Source of the DNA: Sipunculus nudus
Taxonomy: Eukaryota > Annelida > Sipuncula > Golfingiida > Sipunculidae
Assembly (NCBI GenBank): GCA_026874595.1
Contig: CM049311.1
Location: 68,360,953 to 68,424,952, forward strand
Reading direction: 5' to 3'
Length of the DNA stretch: 64,000 nt
Position 1 is the first letter of the stretch, and every line of letters starts with the position of its first letter. The notes below the pieces were generated by a model. That model was not told where the DNA came from and searched no databases. It saw only the letters and a program-made list of their open reading frames with translations. This document shows positions 54,361 through 64,000 of this stretch, one piece after another. A program made the position numbers and the translations under genes.

Positions 54361-54639
54361 GGACGCGGGTCGTAGACTCTCTAATGTCAGCTAGAGGGCC
54401 TAAATGGCGCTATCATCGAGCAGACCTGCAAATTTTCTAGGACGAACCTGTAACCTATGTTATATGTGGTCCAATGGAAATTTTCTTACTAATCATCCAA
54501 AGACACGGTTCTGGCTTGCACTTCATGATTTTCATTAATCCCAACCCGTTTAGATGTTTAATTTTGTAAAAGAAACATTATATTTTCTTTTTAAAAAATC
54601 AGTTTCAGGCACGTTACAAAATATCGAAAAATATCGATA

Positions 54640-55805
54640 TTCAAGAACGGACTTCCAGGTTCTTTTCATGGGGAATAAAGATTGCGGAAGTTAACACATA
54701 CACTCCAGAAATGAGCAAGGCATGTGTAACGTGAACAATAAAATATAATATAATAAAGAAACTGACAATGCTCTTGAGACACAGTCGTGACAGTGTTCAC
54801 TGAGTCCTATTTATGCTCACAACACATGGTCCGGTTTAATCTTAATTCGGTAACTTGTTGTTTAACACAACACAGAATGTTCTCTGAACCCTGAACCCGT
54901 TGCTCACATGAACGTCGCACACGTGACTGACTAGGAATATTGGCCTATATGTGCCCGTACTCAGCAACAATAAACACAGGCGTTTTTCTCCGCCGGACAA
55001 ATCACTGGTTCACCATGGTCTCTCTTCTAGGAAATCACCCTACCAAAATACAGACTTATAGGTTAATAGCCTCCACTGCCGTTTCACGATGACAATGTCC
55101 GTAAAACACGCAGCCGTCAGCTTTTTACCAGTCCATCTGTAAACATAACTCACAGGTCCTTTTTGTGAGCCACACTGGCCGCCCTCAGACTATGACTCTT
55201 ATTACACCGGGGAAACCGTCCGTGTGCTGGTCGACTCTCTGACAATCCATGGCATCCACTGGACCATCAGACTGCTAGACGCCACTACGTAGATTACTGA
55301 CGTGAAAGATTTTTTTTAATGGTGTCCTGAGAATATAAACCCATGCCTACGTCATACATCTTAAAAACGCCTCTGGCTTATCGCCTTACAATATTATGGA
55401 GATCTGCCGCCCAATGCAAGAATATTAAATGGGCATGCGTACTTTTGACGAGTATGAGAAAACCATGCTTGAGCGTGCGTGTCTCTGAAATCTACATCAA
55501 ACAATGCTATATAAACAGGTACTGTCTAGACTAGCTCTCACGAGTCTGACAAAAACCAATTCTCATGACGTCACGACTGAATTAAAATTTTCATCAACTA
55601 AAACACCTGACCTTCCTAAACCTAAGTTCCCACGATAACATCGATACATGATAAGGCATATAAATATACATAAATTTAGAGAAAACAATCATCTGGTTAT
55701 ACTATACTTATTTAAAAGTGCAACACTACAATAAAAAATAAAAACGCTACAGCTCTCTGGTGACAGTCGTGATATATCGATAATATCGAACAGCCTTAAT
55801 TAAAA
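54640..55805 (+). mobile_element. Non-autonomous repeat, copy 2 (family of 2735-3895)
   Basis: Same order of blocks as copy 1 (for example CACATACACTCCAGAAATGA, GTCGCACACGTGACT, GGCCGCCCTCAGACT, CTTATCGCCTTACA). GATATCG-rich words stand at both ends (54620-54650 and 55770-55790), possibly the termini. Confidence 0.55.
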
Positions 55806-56139
55806 TGACGGCAAATGCTTGAACAGATTTCAAGATTAGTCATGCCAAAGGAAATATAAGATTGCCGTCTGGTTGCCATACTCGATTACTGAAGGGTCGG
55901 ATATTTTACAGCACATATCCTCCCATAGAATCAATCACCCTTTAAAATTTCAAAGCAATACTTCAAACGGTTGGCGATAATATGTACGGAAGGATAGTAA
56001 AGATCGCTCTCTGGTGGTATTATTTTATTCTGATGGGTCTGAAATTGGATATCATCCTGTCTCAGGGACCGATATTCATATAAAATTTCACAGCAATTGC
56101 CGGATAAGTTCTTACTTATTCCTCTTTTTGTTTGTTCTT

Positions 56140-56385
56140 GGTGTACCTCACTCTATATGTGAACAAGTTACCCTACTTTCTATGTACATGTTCACCGCGC
56201 TTAGTTTGTACTTAATCTACCCCACTCCACTTTGCAAGGGGTTGATTGAAGAATAACCCGACATTGTATGTGCGTGATTACCCCTCTTGTATGTGCGTGA
56301 TCAATCCACTTTGTGTTCATGATTTCTCAACTTTTATGTGCATGAATTACCCTACTTTAAATAAATGTGATTTACTTCACCTTAT
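56140..56385. repeat. Degenerate tandem repeat
   Basis: Irregular copies of a 25-30 bp word with TATGTGCGTGATTACCC (for example 56266-56285, 56296-56310, 56335-56350). No gene. Confidence 0.5.
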
Positions 56386-56392
56386 ATGGGCA

Positions 56393-56997
56393 TTAGAGGT
56401 GCGGACCGGACCTTCATATTTGCGGGCCGGCCCTGGTCCGGTCCAGCTGTAGGCGGTCCGGTCCAGGTACGGTCCGGTCCATGTTTAAAAAAAATCATTG
56501 AAAATAAAAAATGTGGTTTTTGTTCTACATTTATTCTACATAATTGTTTTCATTTTAAAATACTTAACAAAATCAAATATCACATACACAGCAATACGTG
56601 CAATAAATGTAATATTATAATCTTATCATTGAATGGCAAGATCTGGCTTTGATTTTTTAAAAGACAATGGTGGAAAATTTGGTATTGCTGTGCTGGATAT
56701 GGTTATTTGTATATAAACCGAACTGGTGGGGCAAGTTGATTCAAAGAATTTAATGGGCGGTGATGGACGCAGGTTGACATTAGTTGAATGGTGATATTGT
56801 GGTTCGAGTGGGATTTGAACATAACAAACATAATAATCTTACGTTAATTAATTAATATATAGAGTATATTTAGGTCTACTCTATAAATTAAATACTTCTC
56901 TATTTTCACACATTTTTTTTCGTCTATTTTTGAGACCGTCGAATGACAGCAATCGTATCAGTTTCTTATCTGCGGTCCGATCCAGTGTCGTGACACC
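56393..56997. repeat. Element with GGTCCGGTCC-rich ends
   Basis: 56396-56480 repeats GGTCCGGTCC and similar words; the other end has CTGCGGTCCGATCCAGTG (56969-56986). Probably an old hAT-type or similar non-autonomous element; the interior is AT-rich without a gene. Confidence 0.35.
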
Positions 56998-57509
56998 TCG
57001 TAAGTTCATTGATCATGTCTAGTGTTATCAGTTGCTGAAGACTGGTTGCACCACCTGTTCTTAGGCTCAGCTGACTGAAAGTTAACTGAGCTATAGCGTC
57101 ATTCACTGTCCAGCCGTTCACAGGCCACGCATCTAAACCGTTCAAACTTCAGATATGTTCTCTGGGTATAAAACCAATTATTTTGCCATAGACGTAAGTA
57201 TTAGTACCCAGCAGAACAAACGTGGTCCTTGATTATGTAAACTCAATATAGCATTTCTTAAAGTTGACGACGTGTATATCTGACACAGTACCTGAAAATA
57301 AAGGAACAAACCCGTCGTTACTTTGGGAAGCAATCAAATTAACAATAAAAAGAATCTGTATATGCCACAGTAACATACGACAAAAATATAAGGGGTGAGA
57401 TAACAAATATAGAGAAGGACATAAAATTTAAAGAAAAGACACAATCAATCGAGAAGACAATGAACAAAAATTGAAGAAAGCTTAACGAACTTGTTGATAA
57501 AACAAAGGG

Positions 57510-57755
57510 TGAATATATATAAAATATGAAAGCCATATGGTGAGTGGTTGTTGAGTTATAAAAGGTAAAAAGTTATCCCTAAACTTTAACCTGAGCTGGC
57601 TTGGGATCTGTACAAAATTTGTGCGTGTGTTAATTACTGGTCAAGAAATTAAATATGGGGAAAGTTTTAATAGCTGTGCTGGGTATTGTCGCTGTACAAC
57701 AGTCTACTAAGTTTAACTGAAATATCTTCATCAGCAAATGGAGCAATGAGCCTAA
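57510..57755 (+). repeat. Direct repeat, left copy
   Basis: Related over about 240 bp to 60430-60670 (shared TAGCTGTGCTRSGTATTGTSG, GTTTAAYTGAAAT, CCTAACAAAAA-type blocks). It flanks the 2.6-kb element between them. 57395-57515 before it is the second copy of the repeat at 16755-16885. Confidence 0.55.
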
Positions 57756-57769
57756 CAAAAACAAGGGAC

Positions 57770-60385
57770 CAATGGGTCACGGCGCTCAGCTGTTATTTAT
57801 GATCATAAAATATGATTTGGAAGAAGGGGTAGACAAATGTTGGATTTGTGTGGTAATATAAGCCGATTTATGAGGATGATGGCGTTTAACTCAAGTTATG
57901 TAAAGATGTTGATAAAAGCCTTGGAGAGGGAAGAGGGCTGATGTCATTTATATTATTTACATTTGGAATAGGAGTGCTATTGTCACACAGGTTTTGACTT
58001 GGCCTAATAACTTTATCTACATTACAGCAGAAGTATTTGAAAAAACTGTCCACTATTAGTAATATATTAATTATCACGCTCTTCACAAAGGAGTTAACTG
58101 TTATTCAAATATTATAGGTTACCTATACCCAAGAGTAGCACTAGCACAAATGATATACAGGCGCGAATCCAGGAGTTTTTGCAGAGAGGGGCCAACGGGT
58201 GTCATGCATAAAATTGTCTAAAAAGTTCGTTGGTTAAGAGCAGGGAAGGGCCCCCCCCCCGTTATACACAAGATTTGTCTATAAAAAAAGGTCGTTGGAT
58301 TGGGGGGGGGGGGGGGGGGGGGGTTCGACTATGGATCCGCGCCTGGATATGAGAGTTTAACTATTTATTGAAAATAAATTGCAATTATTTGGCCAAATAT
58401 AATTTTAATTTAAAAATACAAATAGTAGTTTCATCTGAATTTTTTTTTTAGAAAAATGTAATTGAAATAAATGATTATTAAAATAATATTTTAAATGTAT
58501 TCATGAATGCATTCATGAATGCATTTTCAAATATGTATTCATATTCATATTCATATTCAAATACAATTATAAAGTATTCACTGAATGTCTCGTATTTATA
58601 CAGTTTTAGTCAAACAAAACAGTTGAGAATCCAGAACATACAAATTTCACAAATTTAAAAAACGATCATAAGTACCTGGTTTATGGCTTTAATTTATAAA
58701 AAAAATATATTAACTTTTGAATATTGTCACATCACTGTCTACACACTTAACTTAGCAAGACACTTTTGACAATTATAAAATTATAGACATCATAATAAGA
58801 ACTTTGTCTAAGATCTAATTTTTCATCACTTTTTATTTTTTTTTTATTTTTTAAAACATGTTTCAGAAAAAAAGAAAAGTAATCTCAGCTGTGAAACTAA
58901 TACATGTGTTAAAATAACCGAAGGATCAAAACACTCGATTTATTATACAAGAAGCAAACTGGAGTTGAGCATGTTTAAATTTATAAGCTGAAATAAAGGA
59001 ATCAGTATTATAAATTTTGATTATTTACCTAGTATCATGTAACAGCTGATACAGCCATGACTATTAATGTCATTAGTCAAACATATTGACATCTTTACTT
59101 GTCTGAGTAACATTTTAAATTTTTTTGACATATTTCATTTTTTTTAAATTTTGTAATAAATATAAACCAACAAATTAAACAACTGGAAAATACCTGGAAA
59201 TTAAGATTAATTTGATATAATCAACTGCATCATTGGCTATCATTTATTTGCTTCATATAATCCCTTATAGTGTAAACAATTTTAATTATTTATTTTTCAT
59301 TTTTATGATTGAAATGAAAAATTCCCAATCGTGACTGCATGGTGTCATAAAAATCCATAAAACGTCAGTAATTGCAAGGTAAATCTCTGTCACTAATTAA
59401 CGATGAAATTCCTGTTTCATTCATTTTTCTTAAAGAATGTTATTATAAACCAATTAATAAAAAAAAAAATGATTGCATATTTTTTTTTTTTTTTTACCAA
59501 AACAACTAATATATGAGGGGGGTTGGACAGTTAGATCAAGCTGAAGCCACCCAAGAGCTGGCTGGCTGCAGAGTATGCCTCGCTTCAAGCGTGCATAATT
59601 GGCCTGAAAGGTCACAAGAGGACAGAGGGGTTTCAGTATAGCCTAGGTGTGACATGGTCTCATAAAAACTTTGATAAAAGTTACAGTTTTTGGTCAATTC
59701 CTTTCAAATTTCAGAATTTAGACGTGTGCATGACTGACTGATTTTTACGTGTGCATGATATGAAAATTAATTCAACAGTGCTTACAGGGAAAAAATGTGT
59801 CATGGCCAAAGGTGGGCAAAATCTAAGGTACCAATTTTATATTTATGCAAATAACTTATAAAATTTGTAATAATGAGATATAATTTTCGGTATACAATTG
59901 AACTTGATTAAATATAGTTATATCCCTGAAAAAAGTCTCTAGCTTCAGCAATTCTTATGTTAAGTGAGTAAATATATTTTCTTATTTTTTTCAACGTGCA
60001 TTATGTTCGGGACCATAACTTTAACAAATTATGCAATACTTACCTAATTCCTGGTAGGTACATAGGAAATGTATGGAAAAATATGCATACTAATATGATA
60101 AAAAACAAATGAGTGGTTTTGATATGTGGAAGTCTTAAAAAGGTAACAATGGGTTTTTAATGGAAAATGGAGGTTTTTCCTAATTATCTGAAAGGAACGA
60201 AGTCCTAGTGACCCAATTTTTGGTATGGTAGGGGATTTTGGATACATATAACTTTATGCAAAATGTTGTATTCGTAGGGCTAACGGTTTTAAAAAGTGTT
60301 AACGGACGGCTGGACGGAAGGACGTCGGACAAAGGACCATGACTATAGCTCAGATGACTTATAGCCAGCTGAGCTAAAAATTAAC
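57770..60385. mobile_element. Large non-autonomous element (family of 48900-51172)
   Basis: Starts near GGACCAATGGGTCACGGCGC (57765) and ends AGCCAGCTGAGCTAAAAATT (60365-60384), preceded by a GACGGCTGGACGGAAGGACG stretch. The interior is very AT-rich, contains the small foldback at 58158-58345 and shows no coding sequence. Repeated GAATGCATTCATGAATGC and CATATTCATATTC words lie at 58498-58565. Confidence 0.5.
58158..58345. mobile_element. 188-bp MITE with C-run and G-run
   Basis: CAGGCGCGAATCCAGG (58158) and CTATGGATCCGCGCCTG (ending 58345) form near-perfect inverted ends. Inside are a run of C (58249-58260) and a run of about 23 G (58301-58323). Confidence 0.6.
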
Positions 60386-60429
60386 GAGTATTGTCCATGA
60401 ACAACCAATCCAACGGGGGATTGATAATC

Positions 60430-60670
60430 CCCTATGCTATATATATGTGAAATATAAAAGCAATAGGGCAAGGGGTTGCAGAGTTATAAAGAGTAAACTG
60501 AAACTTCAACCAGAGCTTGGTTTCGATCTGTACAAATATTGTCTGATTACTGGCCTTAAGATTGCAATTTGGTAAAATCCTTTTATAGCTGTGCTACGTA
60601 TTGTGGCTGTACATCAGTGTATTAAGTTTAATTGAAATGTCATCATTAGCAATGGAGAAAGGAGACTAAC
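60430..60670 (+). repeat. Direct repeat, right copy
   Basis: Partner of 57510-57755. Confidence 0.55.
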
Positions 60671-60750
60671 AAAAAAACTTTAACCTGACTTGTTCATAAA
60701 CAAAGGAGGTCTGTGATCTTGACCTTTGAACTTTTGATCCCCACACAATC

Positions 60751-60771
60751 GGGGGGGGGGGGGGGGGGGGG
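60751..60771. repeat. G21 homopolymer
   Basis: An uninterrupted run of G, one of several in the window (also 43240-43254, 58301-58323, 63344-63358). Confidence 0.9.
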
Positions 60772-61299
60772 AGGTTTAATAACCACCTATATCCAATTCC
60801 TATAAAAGGAATTCGGTCCACCTTTGTTCGCAATGTTCACTGAAACCGCGTTGCTAAAACACCGTGTCATACCTCATTTGAAAGGTTATTGTTCCCGCAT
60901 TGTCCTCGCCGATGTGAGAATAAATTATAATGTACACATCCTTTTCAGTTATTTGGCGTGATTTCTGACTTGAGTGGAGACTACCACCGAAAACACCCGA
61001 AGTGCCTTCGGTAAAGACAGGATTTTCTTTGTGTTCACTTCCAGTGCAACATAAAGGACTATTATGCATGTGATTAACCTTGCTTTCAGTGACGGATTTA
61101 AGCATGTTTGGCCTAAAATTTGACAAAGGCTCTGACCCACGTGCGTCTGACCCGCCTGATTCAAGTTCCCCATGTCTGCAAAAGGGGTTGATGGTTGTGT
61201 GGTTTCAGAGTTTTCCAGGCTTCAAAATTGGTCCGATACGATTTAAAAGAAGATTGCGGCTGAAAAGGGAGACGAACCCAATTGACTCCCCTTTTGTTC

Positions 61300-61650
61300 C
61301 GCTTCTGCTACTATATGTGCTCCTATAACTTTAGGGAACCTAAGGCATATGATGATGTAATGTCTCAGTGTCTGTGGTATAATTCCTAAATAAAAAAAAC
61401 GGACAAGTAATATTTTATAAAAAGATTACGCAAGCATAAGAAATATCTCTGATTCAATAAGTAAAACACGATCAGATTCGATTTGGATGCGTCATCAAGA
61501 TATGTGTTCTCATTATAATTTTAAGACTGATTTCCAAAGCTATCAAGGTCTGTTAAAATCTATCCCATATACATGGAAAGCTATAATAAAACAAAGTAAA
61601 AGTACAGCTACATCCAAGTCTTTATATAGAAAGCAGAAGGACTAAAGAGA
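61300..61650 (+). pseudogene. LINE reverse-transcriptase C-terminal fragment (L1/Tx1-like), second copy
   Basis: Nucleotide-level sister of 17290-17650: AATATCTCTGATTCAATAAG, CGATCAGATTCGATTTGGAT and TATACATGGAAAGCTATAAT are shared. This copy retains a stretch (about 61355-61430) that the other has lost. Multiple stops. Confidence 0.55.
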
Positions 61651-61659
61651 AGGAAACGA

Positions 61660-62890
61660 GTAACAATCAATCTACATTGAATTAGTGAATGGAAAAAGTG
61701 AATCCCCACATAATAGCACAAAAAAATGAAAATCCGAATTAAATACACGCGATGATGAAAACATATATAAAGGTTTTAAAAATATACTTAAATCGACAAA
61801 ATAAGTCAAACTCCGATGAAGGATCTTTCATCACAGATTTTCTTTCAATACATTCATATAAAATTTAAACGTTATCAGATTAGACCAGTGTTCTTTTTGT
61901 AAATTTGAAAAGGAAACGATATTATGATTTGTTTTTGAAGTGCATATTTGTTAAGTTTCTATGAAAGAAAAATTTTGAATGAGTTGAAAAGAAAGGTTCA
62001 CTCCAGCTTTAATTTAATTTGTCAGTTGAGGAACGATTTTTAGTTGTCTAGAACAAGGGATAATGAATTGTCTTACTCTGTTAGTAAAGAGATGTTTATA
62101 TAGCATTCATATATGTGCTAAACGAAAAAAAAAACACATGATGAACTGTAAGCGATTTATTTTAGATGTTTTCTAGACAGAAAGGTATGGAAAACTGACA
62201 CGACACGGAACTAAAAAGGCTCTATTGAAATGTCTCGACAATTAATGTACAATTGTTTGAAATTGCTATTCTTATTCACGAGGTATCTGAGCAGATTAAT
62301 TAACATGATGGATATATATTATTATACTGATACCACTCAATGTACAAAAACGGATCAACGATATAAGTATATTTGTATATGCATGAACTTAATTATATTT
62401 TTAGAGCTACGCCAGAAGGAATGCGTATACGTACATCATATTAACTGTAATATATTCGAATATTTATATTTTTATTTTTGTAAAAATTGACCATATATTC
62501 CAGTTAACTAGGTTAGAATTAGAAATTTGGACGCAATCGGCCAAAAGTCCACGGCTTTTTCAGTTTTTACTTCAGGTGCAATCAGGTAAAGTAGTACAGT
62601 TTATGGAGTACTCAGTATATGGAGCAATGGGTGTTTATAAATTCAAAACCGATTTTTTTTGTGATCACGAGTTATCCGTATACTCTAAATCTATGAGTGA
62701 ATGTTAATCGAATGCATGTGATTGCCAATGCAATTTTGTTTTTGCAATAAAATATGAAAAAAGTCTAAGCGTCATTTTTAGTGATGTCTGCACATCATAT
62801 ATGTGATAATATGTAAAGACAATGGTGTTGTATTATAAATTGTCCTGATTTAATGATCGGCATCATCATTAAGACACATATTTTTTCTCA
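61660..62890. other. No gene seen
   Basis: AT-rich sequence downstream of GST gene D's stop codon (minus strand). It should contain that gene's 3' UTR, but no poly(A) signal is assigned with confidence. Confidence 0.4.
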
Positions 62891-62899
62891 ATCAGAGGA

Positions 62900-63019
62900 T
62901 TATTTCATATTGTGGATTCCTTTGACGTTTGCAACGTACTCCCTCGTATTTTTAGGGTAGCGGACGTTCTTGATATAATGCTGGATCCTGTCGTCTTCCA
63001 GCATTGTCTTGTGGAAATT
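62900..63019 (-). CDS. GST gene D exon 6 (stop codon)
   Basis: Acceptor ATTTCAG, stop TAA at 62900-62902. 39 residues, one codon longer than exon 6 of gene B. Confidence 0.88.
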   Translation of the reverse strand, partial: NFHKTMLEDDRIQHYIKNVRYPKNTREYVANVKGIHNMK

Positions 63020-63750
63020 CTGAAATTACAAAAGAAAGATTATTAAAAGTTTGAAAAGATAAGATATAACCCAAAGTTGTGTTATATAAGACAGAGAACA
63101 TTCATCGATACTTATCCACACAGATTATATATATAACTGTAATGCACAAATATTTGTTTTGATACTTTTTTAATATCCAGATTAAGCAATGGGTAATAAC
63201 ACCACTTTCCCACGAATAAACACATGCTGCATAATGCTAGCCTCCTGTATTAAGGTTAAATGAGAATGTAACATCTGATAAAATTCATACAGAGGCTCTC
63301 ACAGGAACCTTGCAATAAAAGTTAGGAGAAGACTGGAAGGGGTGGGGGGGGGGGGGGGTTGTTGGAAAATGCCTCTAATTGCCGATAGGTATCCCCAGTT
63401 TAGGCGTAAATATCTATTACGAATTTAAGAGAGTGTGAATCGAGAAATTAGATGAAATTGAATGTTAAGAGATCTTTAAATCGTTAAAACAAAATGTATT
63501 AATTTTCAAAACATATTTAACACATAAAGGAATAATTAGCCCATGTTCGTGCTTATTATTAATTTAAAAGATGCTCATAAGGTAACAAATGTAGGCAATG
63601 TGCTAGGCATGTAACCTGTAAACCCGGAAATTTGTCAAGCGCTTCGATTCCGAAATAATCGACGGTAGCTAGCAGTGGCTCCAGAAGCCGGATGTCTGCC
63701 AGGGTCATTGAGTCGCCAACGAGAAAGCCGGTACCATTTTCAGACAAAAG
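62900..63750 (-). CDS. Glutathione S-transferase, gene D (exons 5-6 of a gene running off the right edge)
   Basis: Exon 5 at 63616-63750 (135 bp) encodes LLSENGTGFLVGDSMTLADI and RLLEPLLATVDYFGIEALDK, with the C-domain capping box S-M-T-L-A-D. Exon 6 at 62900-63019 (120 bp) encodes NFHKTMLEDDRIQHYIKNVR and YPKNTREYVANVKGIHNMK, then TAA. Junctions are GT-AG and phase 0, and exon 5 has exactly the length of that in gene B. Exons 1-4 would lie beyond 64000. Clearly a paralogue of gene B but more diverged than gene A. All codons are intact. Confidence 0.88.
63616..63750 (-). CDS. GST gene D exon 5
   Basis: Acceptor TTGTAG, donor GTTACA; 45 codons, phase 0 at both ends. Confidence 0.88.
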
Positions 63751-64000
63751 CTACAACAGGAGAAATGCTTTGCTTAACATTATAGATGAAAATACATTAA
63801 AATACTGTAACCATATAACTAAGTACTTGATAAAAAGTCTGCCGAGAAAGGCCAAAAAGGCATAAAGAATACGAAACTTTAAAATTTTAGTGGGGTGATT
63901 TTATAACATGCTTCAATATATACGCGGTCAATATATGCAGTTTAGTATTTTGCATGTCAGTCATTTGATGAAATCTGTTGACTGTACTTGAAGTCATTGC

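Noticed and set aside
55343-55534. Short open frames in the second copy of the 1.16-kb repeat
   Set aside because: Not conserved in the first copy at 2735-3895, so not coding.

Overview
This is an AT-rich, repeat-dense window of nuclear DNA from an animal, with split genes, LINEs, LTR elements, DNA transposons and many microsatellites. The repeat mix (CR1/L2-like LINEs, Ty3/gypsy elements, elements ending in 'gagctaaaaa', many foldback and TIR elements) suggests a marine or freshwater invertebrate, most likely a bivalve mollusc. That assignment rests on my recollection of such repeats and is tentative. I found no prokaryotic operon, CRISPR array, rRNA gene or intact tRNA gene.

The only host genes I can support are cytosolic glutathione S-transferases (Alpha/Sigma-like), all on the minus strand. 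One gene is complete: six exons between 51598 and 40063 (90+52+133+133+135+117 bp = 660 bp), which splice in frame into a 219-residue protein. A tandem paralogue at 4273..1 shows exons 1-3 and runs off the left edge. A third shows exons 5-6 at 63750..62900 and runs off the right edge. Two isolated GST exons, an exon 1 at 15266-15355 and an exon-4-like exon at 31827-32030, are relics or parts of rearranged copies. Splice phases and exon sizes match between copies. Promoter and intron flanks are still alignable between the left and middle genes, which reveals later insertions as filled versus empty sites.

The rest is mobile DNA. 4836-12524: a decayed pogo/Tigger-like element inserted in a (TA)n tract, split by a CR1/L2-type LINE (ORF1 with PHD finger and SGNH esterase; ORF2 with endonuclease and reverse transcriptase), which itself holds a very recent A-tailed retroposed insertion with a 17-bp target duplication. 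19044-29805: a Ty3/gypsy element with two LTRs, a 4-bp target duplication (ACGT), a tRNA-Pro-type primer site and the unusual pol order protease-integrase-reverse transcriptase-RNase H (Gmr1 type). It is split by a second CR1/L2 LINE on the minus strand, which is split again by two further insertions. 36392-38342: an internally deleted second gypsy element with 5-bp target duplications. 46123-46526: a miniature terminal-repeat element whose LTR holds a tRNA-like box B and T-arm. 46794-48528: a TIR element with arrays of a 16-bp palindrome that has swallowed LINE fragments. 48900-51172 and 57770-60385: large non-autonomous elements.

The most striking structure is at 43734-44800, where the 3' splice site of GST exon 4 has been amplified into a higher-order minisatellite (153-bp unit of four ~38-bp monomers), giving about 30 decoy copies of the acceptor directly upstream of the true one.
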